A DNA stretch of 64,000 nucleotides from Saprospiraceae bacterium. Its GTDB lineage: Bacteria > Bacteroidota > Bacteroidia > Chitinophagales > Saprospiraceae. Made by a program: the position numbers and the translations under genes. Where the stretch lies: the NCBI GenBank assembly GCA_019638385.1, contig JAHBTW010000005.1, positions 1 to 64,000 on the forward strand. Reading direction: 5' to 3'. The notes below the pieces were generated by a model. The model did no database searches and had not been told where the DNA came from. It was given only the letters and a program-made list of their open reading frames with translations. Position 1 is the first letter of the stretch. The number at the start of each line of letters is the position of its first letter. Below are positions 27,301 through 36,638 of the stretch, one piece after another.

Positions 27301-30300
27301 GGACGCATTAGGCCATCCATGAAAGTAATTGTCACGATATCAGAATCGTGTTCAGGATCATAGTGTTTCGTTTTGGCATAGGCCACAGATGCTTGGGGAT
27401 GGTACTCGTATGCAATGGTGTAAGGCTTGCCGGCGGCAAGTTCATAAGGGCCGGTGATGGTGCTTATACGCCCTTTGGCGTCAATGGAGTAGGTTGTTTT
27501 TTGGTTGTTGATGTCGGTGGTTTCCAACATCTGCCCAAAAGCGTACTCGTAAACGCTCGAAGAGGCATACCCATGGGCGTTGGATACGCGGGTGACGTAG
27601 GTCTGCACCTGGTCGTCGTACTCGTATTCGAACCAGAGTCTTTCATTGCGGTAATTGGGCGGGCGGGTGATCTTTTTCAGATTCCCGTTGTCGAAATACT
27701 CCATTTCATAAACAGCAGCCTGCCCGTCCTCCAAAAACTGCCTGATCTGGATCACATTCCCTTCGTCATCAATATCGGCCTCGCGCTTGCGTATTTCGCC
27801 CTGTTCGACAAGCACGCGAATGGATTGGGGAATAGACTTGACGTATCGCTGGGGGATGTCGTGATAGGTGATCTCAGCACTTAGCAAATCACCGGGGCTG
27901 TTGTCGCCTGTGTGGGCATAAAAAATGACATTGCCCAGCAAATCGTAGTCGTACAAAGTCGTCGTCTGGATACCCGCAGCAGGCTGTCCTTCATAAAACA
28001 GCTGCCGGGTTGATATCAAGGCGGGAAAAGCGGCGCCGGCATCGTCCAGCGAGGGATTGGGATGGGGTACACCGGTGGAAATATCTCTTATTTCATAAGT
28101 ATTTACGGTTTCTAAATAGTTGTTACCCGCAGCGTCCAACGTGGTTTCAAACAAGAGTATATTTTTAGTGAAGTAGTTGTCATTGCCGTAGGTGGATACA
28201 GTAGTGCGGTATGGCGCATTACCATCGGCAGTGTTCAGTTGGGTGGCTCTTACGGTTTTAAAGCCAAAAAATTCCCTTTCGCGCCTGTGGTAAAAGCCAT
28301 CTTCATAATCGAAAACAGTTTTCATGATACTGACGCCATCGCCGTCCAGGCCGTCAAAAATTTCTGTTGAAGCCAGCACCCATTGACCCTGCGGCATGGC
28401 ATAGGTATTGCCTTTCAATGTGTAGTCTAAGTCAATGGCGCCGCCGAGCGGGCGATGAACCTTGCGCAGGAAGTTGGTACGACCTATGGTGGAGGTGCTG
28501 ACGTCCAAGTGGCCGTCCTGATCCGATCTCAGCAGGTCGGGGTAGCCGTCGCCGTTGATATCTGCCATTTGGAAGTGCTCACGGCTGACTCCGGAACCTC
28601 CGGATCCATTGAAGTTCACACATATTTTTACTACAGTAATGACAGGTAGCAGGTGAAAGCAAAAAGTCACACCGAAATTTTGGGAACTCCCGGTAGAAGA
28701 CCCCGAGCTGATTTCAGCTGCTCCGCTCCACAACAGGATTTCATCAGAAAACCCGCTGCCGGTGTTGATTCGCACCCGCAGGGGCGAGCCTAAGGTCACT
28801 ATGTCCGCTAAGCCGTCGCCGTTGATATCCTGGAGCGTCTCATTGACATTGTTATCTGTTCTGGATAAGCCGAAGCCACCGGAGATACTCAAGTTGCCAA
28901 TGTTAAACCCCAAGCCGCCGCCCGCTGAAAAATCTTCGCTCTCTCCTTTCCGGATAGTAGGATGATGCCAAGGTTCAGGCGCGGCAAATTTATATCCCAA
29001 ATTCAACGCGGCAGTACCATTTTCCATTACCTTATCCGGCAGGCCGTCGCCATTAATATCCAGCCATGTGTGTTGGGTAGCATCCTCGTTGTTTCCAAAA
29101 CTGACGTTTCCGCTCACGCCGAGGGATTGGCCGGCTGTTTCAGGGGCTTTTTCACATTTAAACATAGAGGCCGCCAATTTGGCCGGTTGAAAAATACTCG
29201 GTCTTGAAGCGCCTCCTCCTGGACCGCCGGTGTTGTTGGTCTTAGCTTGGGTAAATGAACCTCCTAGTGTCCATGCGCCTGCTTCTGCGGTGGCAACGTG
29301 ATTCCCTTGCTGAAAGTGGGGTATAGCCGTATTTTCCCGCCCTCCCAGTATAGTGGAATATTGTATCTTATCTTTCCCGATTACGTCCGGGTAGCGGTCT
29401 CCATTCATATCCATGATCTCGATCAGGTTTTCTGTGGTAGAATTGGAACTACTATAGGAGCCGCTCAGTCCCACAGGAATCGGGATGCCGGGTACGCTGC
29501 CGCCAAAGGCGGTATTGGATGAAACGGAACGAGACACTTTATTGGGAACGAGCAATCCCGTACCGCCAATGGGAAGTGAAAAGTCAAGTGAAATGTCGTC
29601 TCTACCCAGCCTGGAACTACTCATAGTATCTGCTTTGAGCCAAGTGCGGTCGTCATAACCTCTCCATGTACGGTTTTTGGCATCGGCAACCATCACAATA
29701 AATCTGTCGTAGGCCGGATTGTATAATGTTTCCAACCCATCCGGACTGTCTGTATTTCTTATTTGGTCTCTGCTGGGCGGGGTTCGCAGCGCGGTGCTTA
29801 GTTTTAATTCACTTTCCTGGATGGGGGTTTGGCCCCAAAGGCGGTTTCCATTGTATATAAATTGCCCCCAACCGCGGTATAAAGGACCAAACACCGCCTT
29901 TTCTTCATCCAAAAAGGTAAATTGACCGATCAGGAAAGGCATATCACTCGGCACGCCCGTCACGTTGGCGCCAAGGATAATGGAGTCCGTTAAATACCTG
30001 TCCTCAAAGTGATATTCAAAAAAAAGCTGATCGCCGGATGAGACATCAATAGAGATGGGGAAAACATTGGACTGAAAAACAGTATTGGTAAAATCGAAGG
30101 TTTCGCGTGCGTAGAGCCGGTTCACTCCTTTTACAGAAAAGGTGACCGTACCCCTGACTATGTTGGGTGGGTTACCTCCCAGTGGAAAGTTAACATTTAA
30201 AGAAGGACTTATGGTCAACTGCCCGTCACCGGATGCGCGGTAAGCTACCGTGCGGGCATATACTTCATTAAATATAGAATACCTCACTGCCGGGCAAAAA

Positions 30301-33300
30301 GTAAACTGCGGGTCCCCGTTGGCGTCAAAGACATTTAATTGCCCTTCCGAATTTTCCGCCTGAATGTACTGAACTACCGGTACAAAGTCAATACCGGCCC
30401 AGCCTATATTGGTGGACGACTTGATCTTAAAGCTCAAGTCGTCTGCTGAGTCCACGCTAATGGTGTCGTCTATAGCGAAAACCAGGTCTTCATCCCAGGC
30501 AAAGCCTCTCACAAAAACTATGGAATCCATCTCATTTCTCGTTCTTATAATTTCGAGGGTCAGGCTGTCCGAAGTGACGGGCTTTCCAAAATTTCCAGTT
30601 ACTCTAACCTGTCCTTTAAAGGGTAGGGTAAGCATCTGCGGAGAGGCCGTGATAAAATCTTCCGCCGCACTGAACCTGCCGGCTCGCAGGCCCGAAGATT
30701 CCAGGTCTGCTGCTATTATATCAGTATAAGTGATGGTGGGATTGCTGTAAATCTCGTCGTAAGCGCCGTCAAATACAGACTGTAATCTGAAATAAACCTG
30801 GTCGCCTGAATCAACTGTAACATTACTGGAGATATACCTTTCAGAATAGTCATTGGGACCAATAATAAAACTATCCAACTCTCCCCCACGTACTTGCAGA
30901 GCTACTCTTAAATCATCCTTTTTGGCGTAGTTTTGTCCGGCCGTGTTTTGCGGTTGTATTCTTCTCACGGTATCCCTTATGGAAATTACCCCTGGATAAG
31001 GCGCCCGCCACATACGCACTACGTCGTGCAGCGGGTATTTGTCCGTCAAGCGCTCCCTTTCCATAGGATCAATGGTAATTAGTGTGGGGTCCAATTGGGT
31101 GCCGGCTGCAATGGGGTTAGGGGTTTCGTCGCTCTGAGGATCAAATTCGGGTAAACCGGCACTGTTGATCCGGTTGAAATAGACCTGGTTGTATTGCGCA
31201 AGGTCAATCAGGCCATCGCCATTGAAATCAGCCATGTAGGTACCGATTTCGGAATCGCTTTCCGACTCACTTTTCCCGAAAAAAGCAAAGGCATTGGCTT
31301 CGAACCCAAATGAACTTGTGCTGGAGTTGGACTGGCTGAAATGGTCTATGCCAAGGACGGGCCTTATATCACCGAATCGCATTTGCCCTCCTGTGGCCCC
31401 GGATAGGTTGGGTCTGTAAAATAAGGCTCCGTTGCGCCGAAATACTTTGTCGGGAAGGTTGTCCCCGTCTATGTCTAACATTGTTATTACGCCTTCGCTG
31501 TTCGAGTTTCCTGCTGAGAAATTGACTCCTACAGACAGCTCTTTACTGCCGCATAAAATAGGCGGACCAAATGTAACGGCGCCGCCAATATTCCCCTGTG
31601 AGGAACTGGAGGCCCCCAGTACCGAGAAGTTCCCGTTAAAATTGGCACGGGAATTATGGATGTTATCGGCGAAATTTTCACTTTCTACTTCCCAATCAGA
31701 ATGTGCATATGGTCTTAATTGGCCGTCTTGATATACATCATTGTGATATTCAAAGTCATGCCGGTAAAATTCCTGCCCTTCACGGTCTTTCTCTACTATT
31801 GCCGCCAGCAGGGTCTTGGAGAAGACTCCTTCGGTGTATTCCAAATCGTAGGTTCGAACCGATTGGTTATCGTAAGTGACCTCTATTCGGCGCAATAAGT
31901 CGGCAGTTACCTGTTTGAATCCTAACCTCCCACTGATCTGCACGTCTGCCCTTCGGGGCTCACCCAAGTTCCTGTCCGTGAAAAAACGTGCGGCGTATTT
32001 GCCTTCCGCTTGGCCGTTCCCGGTATAGGTTATCAGGTCAATGTAGAGCTGAAAGCCTGGAACGGTACCTCCAATAACCCCCGGGTCGCTGACTTTTACA
32101 TAGTGATACCGTACAAAATTATCATTGAGGTCGCGTACCTCGCGCAGCGCCCAATGGGCTACATTCCCTTCATCATCGGTCAACACGGCACTTGTGTCGA
32201 AGCCAGAACTGGAATTGGCGCCGTAAAACATGCGAGTGCCATCTTTGCCAATTACCTCCCACCAATAATTTTTCGGGTTAGTGCCATGCCGGGTAATTTT
32301 CTGGAAACCGCCTTCGACACGGGGGAAAAAGCGTTTCTCCGGCCCGGTGCGGTTGACAGGTGCAGTCCTATGTGCAACAGGCGTAAGCGGCATGCCTTCC
32401 AGAAGGTAGGTCTCCGTTTCAAGTCCCGCATCATAACGAGGTACTCCCCATCTGGTTTCGATGCTGACAGAAGAGAGGGAAATATCCCAACCAAGGCCTG
32501 TCCAGCCGTTGTCGCCGCCGTGATTGTACCGCAGTGCAAGCTGTGGTTGCATCCCCTGCCTGCCGGCGGGCAGTTTTAATGGAAATTGCAAGGTGGCGGA
32601 ACCGGTATTGTTAGGCGTGGGCGGTTCTATGGCTACAATGCCGGCAGAAGGGTCGGCAGCTTTGAGGTCTTTAATCGAAGTGGGCGTATATGCCTGCGTT
32701 TCGGGTGCGTCAGGCACCTTAATAATGCCATTGATAAAATCGGTAAAATGAGTGGTTAACGAGGCTATGTAGTTCTCATTTTCTAACAGTGAATCTTTCG
32801 GTATCGGCATCCAGCGTTTGCGTTCCTCATCGTAGAAAAATGTAGTTATGTCGCTTGGAGCGTACCCTGAGGGTATCAAGGTTTGGTCGTAGCCCAATTG
32901 AAGCGTGACCTCATTGCTAAATTGTAAACCATGTGGCAAGCAGCGCACACCGCCTTCATTACAGGTTACATTCACCAGATCTTGATCAAGTGGAGGCAGT
33001 TCATCTGTCTGCAAAGACGTCATGGTCACGGCGATTTCACGGTCTAAAGCACCGGCAGGAATTTCCAATTTGGCACATTCTACAGATAGATATTGAGCCT
33101 CACTCAGCGTGAACCGGGGCGGGAAAGCACTTCCTTCCATAACCGTATGAGCTATTTCGGAAGCTTGAGCCGCCATGTCGCCATTTGCCGGTTTTAATGA
33201 GGGGAGTGTCTTTCTTATCTGTTCTGGAAGAGAATCTGATCGGGATGCTTTGGTCAGTTCGCTTCTTTTTTGCGCTTCTTGATTTGTTTTCAGCGAATGG

Positions 33301-33374
33301 CCAGTTACCTGGGTGATGATGCAATAGATAACCAACGGTAGTAAAACGATGGAAAAAACTTTGATTGGTCTCAT
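24372..33374 (-). CDS. Giant SpvB/TcdB-like RHS-repeat protein
   Basis: 3000 residues from ATG 33374. A TTG 25 codons upstream would overlap the previous gene but adds no recognisable signal. Residues 4-22 are a hydrophobic anchor or signal. About 255-450 is an SpvB-type domain (LKLPAGRQGMQPQLALRYN, GLGWDISL). From about 640 to 1640 there are several FG-GAP/VCBS calcium-type loops (DIDGDNLPD, DFNGDGLID, DMNGDRYPD, DINGDGLPD, DINGDGLAD, DINGDGYPD). RHS/YD repeats run from about 2080 to 2760, then the RHS core (YLFNAKELDAETGLYYYGARYYDP). After PVRLVDPDG comes a variable tail of about 175 residues rich in Gly/Ala helices; no nuclease or deaminase motif was found. No immunity gene follows directly. 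Confidence 0.85.
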   Translation of the reverse strand: MRPIKVFSIVLLPLVIYCIITQVTGHSLKTNQEAQKRSELTKASRSDSLPEQIRKTLPSLKPANGDMAAQASEIAHTVMEGSAFPPRFTLSEAQYLSVECAKLEIPAGALDREIAVTMTSLQTDELPPLDQDLVNVTCNEGGVRCLPHGLQFSNEVTLQLGYDQTLIPSGYAPSDITTFFYDEERKRWMPIPKDSLLENENYIASLTTHFTDFINGIIKVPDAPETQAYTPTSIKDLKAADPSAGIVAIEPPTPNNTGSATLQFPLKLPAGRQGMQPQLALRYNHGGDNGWTGLGWDISLSSVSIETRWGVPRYDAGLETETYLLEGMPLTPVAHRTAPVNRTGPEKRFFPRVEGGFQKITRHGTNPKNYWWEVIGKDGTRMFYGANSSSGFDTSAVLTDDEGNVAHWALREVRDLNDNFVRYHYVKVSDPGVIGGTVPGFQLYIDLITYTGNGQAEGKYAARFFTDRNLGEPRRADVQISGRLGFKQVTADLLRRIEVTYDNQSVRTYDLEYTEGVFSKTLLAAIVEKDREGQEFYRHDFEYHNDVYQDGQLRPYAHSDWEVESENFADNIHNSRANFNGNFSVLGASSSSQGNIGGAVTFGPPILCGSKELSVGVNFSAGNSNSEGVITMLDIDGDNLPDKVFRRNGALFYRPNLSGATGGQMRFGDIRPVLGIDHFSQSNSSTSSFGFEANAFAFFGKSESESDSEIGTYMADFNGDGLIDLAQYNQVYFNRINSAGLPEFDPQSDETPNPIAAGTQLDPTLITIDPMERERLTDKYPLHDVVRMWRAPYPGVISIRDTVRRIQPQNTAGQNYAKKDDLRVALQVRGGELDSFIIGPNDYSERYISSNVTVDSGDQVYFRLQSVFDGAYDEIYSNPTITYTDIIAADLESSGLRAGRFSAAEDFITASPQMLTLPFKGQVRVTGNFGKPVTSDSLTLEIIRTRNEMDSIVFVRGFAWDEDLVFAIDDTISVDSADDLSFKIKSSTNIGWAGIDFVPVVQYIQAENSEGQLNVFDANGDPQFTFCPAVRYSIFNEVYARTVAYRASGDGQLTISPSLNVNFPLGGNPPNIVRGTVTFSVKGVNRLYARETFDFTNTVFQSNVFPISIDVSSGDQLFFEYHFEDRYLTDSIILGANVTGVPSDMPFLIGQFTFLDEEKAVFGPLYRGWGQFIYNGNRLWGQTPIQESELKLSTALRTPPSRDQIRNTDSPDGLETLYNPAYDRFIVMVADAKNRTWRGYDDRTWLKADTMSSSRLGRDDISLDFSLPIGGTGLLVPNKVSRSVSSNTAFGGSVPGIPIPVGLSGSYSSSNSTTENLIEIMDMNGDRYPDVIGKDKIQYSTILGGRENTAIPHFQQGNHVATAEAGAWTLGGSFTQAKTNNTGGPGGGASRPSIFQPAKLAASMFKCEKAPETAGQSLGVSGNVSFGNNEDATQHTWLDINGDGLPDKVMENGTAALNLGYKFAAPEPWHHPTIRKGESEDFSAGGGLGFNIGNLSISGGFGLSRTDNNVNETLQDINGDGLADIVTLGSPLRVRINTGSGFSDEILLWSGAAEISSGSSTGSSQNFGVTFCFHLLPVITVVKICVNFNGSGGSGVSREHFQMADINGDGYPDLLRSDQDGHLDVSTSTIGRTNFLRKVHRPLGGAIDLDYTLKGNTYAMPQGQWVLASTEIFDGLDGDGVSIMKTVFDYEDGFYHRREREFFGFKTVRATQLNTADGNAPYRTTVSTYGNDNYFTKNILLFETTLDAAGNNYLETVNTYEIRDISTGVPHPNPSLDDAGAAFPALISTRQLFYEGQPAAGIQTTTLYDYDLLGNVIFYAHTGDNSPGDLLSAEITYHDIPQRYVKSIPQSIRVLVEQGEIRKREADIDDEGNVIQIRQFLEDGQAAVYEMEYFDNGNLKKITRPPNYRNERLWFEYEYDDQVQTYVTRVSNAHGYASSSVYEYAFGQMLETTDINNQKTTYSIDAKGRISTITGPYELAAGKPYTIAYEYHPQASVAYAKTKHYDPEHDSDIVTITFMDGLMRPVQVKKTGALYNGAADQDVMIVSGRVHFDAFGRTISTWYPVTDPTGSDAFYPDEDTEAAPTLTTFDVLDRPIVTTLPDGATAQTAYSIGEDIAGNITFITTETDPLGNVRASYTDVRERRRATRAVGPQGDIWTTFQYNAISELLTVTDHEGNRTEYTYDQLGRQLSITHPASGTNFLTYDIVGNKLSLSTPVIRLEIADTAAIRYQYDFERLVQVDYPKNFQNRVVYHYGVPGATHNRAGRIWLQEDASGGHEYFYGPLGEVVKDIRTIVIDPGKIDTYVWEAEYDTWNRVQTMYYPDGEKVDYIYNRAGKLKRLTGKKGPHEYVYVDQVGYDKFEQRAFFKHGNGAETTYKYDPARRWLSHMEVKALLGRKIIDNTYAFDAVGNILSITNSAVTQALKPGGPVTHTFEYDELYRLTEASGHWAGYSSEQTYVLLMEYDNLHNVRHKTQTHHKQGNIVAATTHDMAYTYDASRPFTPTKIGRRLYEYDVNGNMSGWTVENFSYLWRKVLWDEENRIRAISDNGFVSQYTYDAFGERAIKSSGGSQGVFVDGAPAGFIAHQQNYTAYVSPYLVAKDGRFTKHYFIEGQRVASKTGNGYFQNRNHFNQNRHLTAGSLDYNLRAHLLRQAFAENATAVIPDSLYRTPPPAWRFYPGPPDPNGPPGPPVWEPAAVTNDNVRAGYAFRYDIAIHPESNRYFFHPDHLGSTSYVTDAVAEIRQHVEYMPFGEIFVDEYVTNGKQPYLFNAKELDAETGLYYYGARYYDPLTNMWASVDPMAEKYPGLSPYNYTLLNPVRLVDPDGRLPILAIGAAFLIPAGIEAYSQLVGMGASGFDDIGSHDFSKSVNKIALSGAIGSVTSGIGAVASKFLIAPVAKTVGLAVDATANMAEQYIDKGQVDPWEVVIGTAAGFLGGELGDKVGEKGLKQALFFRQKVKEEAGAIGKVVGGFIDKAATGIKDVLLGQEKPIPDALQQKPDIE

Positions 33375-33438
33375 TGCCAAATATTTGAAAAGGTGAAAAA
33401 TGAGATTGCCGATTTTTGCAAAATAATTGCCGACAGGG

Positions 33439-35427
33439 TTAAATGACAACTAGAGTCAGGCTCTTAGAAATATTCCCTGAAAATACCGAGACAGTATAGG
33501 TGCCCGCAGACAATTTGAGCCGCAGATTCTCCTTATAGTAGTCGCCGCCGTCAAGTACTTTGTCAAAGACACCTCTCCCCTGGGCATCGCTGATTCGGAC
33601 AAACACCTTGGATACTTGGTCCAAGTAAATAGCGAGTTGAAACTCTCCATTCGATACCGGGTTGGGATATAATTCAATCTTTTGGATCAGTTCTGGCGGA
33701 CCATCTTCAATGCGGATGATTTTCCTGGCCGTACACCCATTGCGCGTAGCTGAAACGGAATAGCTGCCGGCCTTGGCAATGGTTGTTAAGGCTGACGTGC
33801 TGCGATAGTCGTCAGGGCCACTCCACTCGTATTCAATATCGGTGTTACTTGTATTATTACTACCCGCTGCATTTAATAGCAGGGGTTGACGAGGAGTAAG
33901 CTGGTAGTGGGAATGCAAGTCGATTGTAGGAGCATCGGAGCTTTGAATGAAAAAAGATTCCGAATAAACTTGTCCAGTTTTATCCGTTACCTTGATCAAA
34001 TAATCCCCTGGAAGAATGCCGTTCACAAATTGAAGCATGTCTTCGGTTATTATCCATTCGCTAACAAAGGCAGTATTGAGGGCTTGCAGAACGATCTTGT
34101 AGGGAGGCGTGCCTCCCACTACTTTGAGGGTGAGTTCTCCTTCGGTCTGGGGAAAACACGTCGGTGACTGTACTTCCCAAAGCGGCATCATTGCGGGCCC
34201 CTTGCCGAATGAAAAAAAGTCGTATTTCGATTGGTCGGCGTCCCAAGTTACGCTTGGAAAAACGGCCTTACCTGTTGGAGAAATTTGCGTAGCGGGAAAA
34301 TATTGAGTGGTGGCAACTCCAAATTCACCGGCCTCACTGCGATCCACAGCCAGCCACCAAGTTTCGCCAACCGCTAATGGAGCATTCATTCGCCGTATGT
34401 GATAATGCACTTCCGTATCGATGTCTGCACTGTTACCTGAAGCGGTCATTAGCCAATTCCGTGACACCATTTGAAGTCTCCCCGGGTGCTTCTCCTTTAA
34501 CCTGTTTGCCTTGTTGTCATCGCCCCAAATCAAAAAAGTGTAGTCGCTGAACTCGCTGTTGTTTTTCGCATTGCTTTCTGCAACTTTACCTACACCTATG
34601 GCAAGCAGTTCAGGGTCATAACTGCTGGAGGATTGCTTTTGATACAGGCCGGATTTGTCATCGCGGCCAATCCCTGATATCCGGGATGAAAAGTTTCTGA
34701 ATTTTCTCAAATCCCAAATCACATCTTTTTTCGAGTCAATATAGGCATGTGCGCCGGAAGGGGAAAGTGTAATGCCGTATTTCAGTGCCAGAAAGGATTC
34801 GACTTGAAGCTGCTCTGATGGACTCAAAACGCGATCGTAAAGGAGTATCTCAGCAAATTTGCCGATAAAAGGCAAAACGGGAATATCAGGGGAAACCGGC
34901 TTTTCTCCGATTTTTAAGGTATTTGAGCTTAGGGCTAGAGTGTCTTGCTGAACGAATTGATTAAACACATGGATTATGGGAGCATTTTTTTGCTCATGGC
35001 GGGTATTAAAAAAAGCGTTTTGCTCAAAGTCTGCCGTATGATGGGTGGTGAGAAGGTTAACCGACTTAGCACTTCTTTCTATGCTCCAAACACTCCTTTC
35101 TATTGCGGTATCGGAAGGCTGGAATACCGTGAACATAGTCATTTTATTCAGGTCAAGATTGCCCAAAGACGCCTGTATTCTATCATGCTCATCCTCGAAG
35201 AGCAAGGATGGGTTGAAGTTGAGCAGCGCGCCTCTTTTAAAATCGTATTGAAATGTACTTCTATCAAATGGATAGTACCCTTGAAAAGTGAACTTATCAC
35301 CGATAGAGTGAGCAATACCTCTGAACGCCAAGCCTTCAATTCCGCCTGGGAATATGGGCTGAGCACTTGTTATACTCGTACCTGTATAAAACAGGAAAAA
35401 TGCTGTGGGGAGGAGAATTGACTTCAT
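33439..35427 (-). CDS. T9SS-sorted surface protein upstream of the RHS giant
   Basis: 662 residues. Signal peptide at 1-23 (ends SITSAQ). The N-terminal half resembles a LamG/PEP-CTERM-like adhesion module: FAEILLYDRVLSPSEQLQVESFLALKYGITL. Middle domains resemble SprB/PKD-type repeats (GELTLKVVGGTPPYKI, VKVTDKTGQVYSESFF, and a PKD-like YEWSGPDDYRS). The end is a type A sorting domain (LYPNPVSNGEFQLAIY to SKSLTLVVI), implying secretion by the type IX system and attachment at the cell surface. It ends 64 bases before the RHS ATG. Confidence 0.85.
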   Translation of the reverse strand: MKSILLPTAFFLFYTGTSITSAQPIFPGGIEGLAFRGIAHSIGDKFTFQGYYPFDRSTFQYDFKRGALLNFNPSLLFEDEHDRIQASLGNLDLNKMTMFTVFQPSDTAIERSVWSIERSAKSVNLLTTHHTADFEQNAFFNTRHEQKNAPIIHVFNQFVQQDTLALSSNTLKIGEKPVSPDIPVLPFIGKFAEILLYDRVLSPSEQLQVESFLALKYGITLSPSGAHAYIDSKKDVIWDLRKFRNFSSRISGIGRDDKSGLYQKQSSSSYDPELLAIGVGKVAESNAKNNSEFSDYTFLIWGDDNKANRLKEKHPGRLQMVSRNWLMTASGNSADIDTEVHYHIRRMNAPLAVGETWWLAVDRSEAGEFGVATTQYFPATQISPTGKAVFPSVTWDADQSKYDFFSFGKGPAMMPLWEVQSPTCFPQTEGELTLKVVGGTPPYKIVLQALNTAFVSEWIITEDMLQFVNGILPGDYLIKVTDKTGQVYSESFFIQSSDAPTIDLHSHYQLTPRQPLLLNAAGSNNTSNTDIEYEWSGPDDYRSTSALTTIAKAGSYSVSATRNGCTARKIIRIEDGPPELIQKIELYPNPVSNGEFQLAIYLDQVSKVFVRISDAQGRGVFDKVLDGGDYYKENLRLKLSAGTYTVSVFSGNISKSLTLVVI

Positions 35428-35477
35428 AGGCTTAAGATTAATTTCAGTTTATACTTGTTGTCTAATAAACACCACAG

Positions 35478-36245
35478 CTATTTAGAAATTCGAAAGGAGA
35501 TACCCGCAGTAAGTGCAATGGGGCGAATATGGTTGTTGACTCTATCTGGGAACCCATAGGGATTGCCTGGAAGGGTTTTTATCATGTCTCCAAAACTTTG
35601 ATACCATCTGTTCTCAATACTAAACCCTATCACATCATTTATCGCTTTATCCCATCCAACTGCTATCGTCCATCCTAAGTAATTATCTCCTTCAAAATAT
35701 CTTTTGAGCTCATCTTCAACAGGTTTGCTGGGACCATATATTTCTTCAGGTGAATGAGAGTATGTAAGACGATCCGGGGCAAAATTTAGGCCTAATTGGA
35801 GCCCTGGTGCCACATAAAATCCAAACCATCCCTCCGAATTATTGATCAAAGCGGGTTGGATTTTTGCAAGCAAAATCGCATCTGCGTACCAATACTTAAA
35901 CCTCATTTCATACATCAAGCCATTAATATCTTCATAATCATACCCCCCATATTGTCGCGAAGCTCCAAATCTGCCTTCGAATGCAACAACCCTAAGCGCA
36001 GCTGGCATATATTGTATGAAAAAACTACCTGTTAAACCGAAATCTTTAGGCTCATATGTTTTAACCGTATAAGTTTCCGGAGGATGTGGGGGGATTACCA
36101 TTTCCGGCAAGTTAGTTATGCCTTGGGAAATGCTATGACCTACTCGAAGGCCAACGTGAAATGCATGATCTGAATCGTTAGTACTCCACTGTGCAGAGAG
36201 CGGATAAGATGAAATTATCAAACTGAGTAAAATGATGTAGCGCAT
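35478..36245 (-). CDS. Outer-membrane beta-barrel protein
   Basis: 255 residues, signal peptide ending PLSAQ (about residue 18). Alternating hydrophobic strands with aromatic caps (FHVGLRVGHSI, GFYVAPGLQLGLNFA, LGWTIAVGWDKA) and a terminal strand IALTAGISFRISK fit a PorT-like or OmpA-like barrel. Strongly AT-rich. First gene of the RHS cluster, 50 bases before the T9SS protein. No further assignment possible. Confidence 0.7.
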   Translation of the reverse strand: MRYIILLSLIISSYPLSAQWSTNDSDHAFHVGLRVGHSISQGITNLPEMVIPPHPPETYTVKTYEPKDFGLTGSFFIQYMPAALRVVAFEGRFGASRQYGGYDYEDINGLMYEMRFKYWYADAILLAKIQPALINNSEGWFGFYVAPGLQLGLNFAPDRLTYSHSPEEIYGPSKPVEDELKRYFEGDNYLGWTIAVGWDKAINDVIGFSIENRWYQSFGDMIKTLPGNPYGFPDRVNNHIRPIALTAGISFRISK

Positions 36246-36293
36246 AAGTTTCTGGTTCTAAGATGAATGATAAAAATGACATGCTATCAGGAA

Positions 36294-36560
36294 CTACCCC
36301 ATCCGTCCCCCCCTCCTCACCTCGCTCGACGAGCATCCAACGCTGCTTTGGAATGCTGCGCGAAGTACGAAGGGCTGCCGAATCCGACGGCATAAGCTGC
36401 TTCCGCAACCGTTTTCCCCTCATTTTGCAGCAGCAGGCGACCGTGGTCCAACCTTATGGTGCGGATGAGTTCCACCGGTTTGAGGCCCGTGGCCTTCTTG
36501 GAGTTGCGGTACAACTGCGTTCTGCCTATGCCTAAGTGCAACACACATATACCAAGAGAA
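36294..36560 (-). pseudogene. Remnant of an AraC-type helix-turn-helix C-terminus
   Basis: The reverse strand encodes LGIGRTQLYRNSKKATGLKPVELIRTIRLDHGRLLLQ and TVAEAAYAVGFGSPSYFA, close to the AraC domain of the hybrid regulator at 38175-42263. Near 36340 the frame breaks: the first frame ends at 36317, while a second frame gives FQSSVGCSSSEVRR, the expected AraC ending, and stops at 36294. No N-terminal domain remains. It looks like the tail of a lost hybrid regulator. Confidence 0.65.
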
Positions 36561-36638
36561 GGAATCCGCAAATGGCCACCGCAATAATACCGCCCCCTCA
36601 CACTCCTCCGTTTGACTTTATCCCCCTTTTTTTTGTCT

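Noticed and set aside
31850..31870. GGTTCGAAC-like word suggesting a tRNA T arm
   Set aside because: It lies within the RHS coding sequence with no cloverleaf around it.
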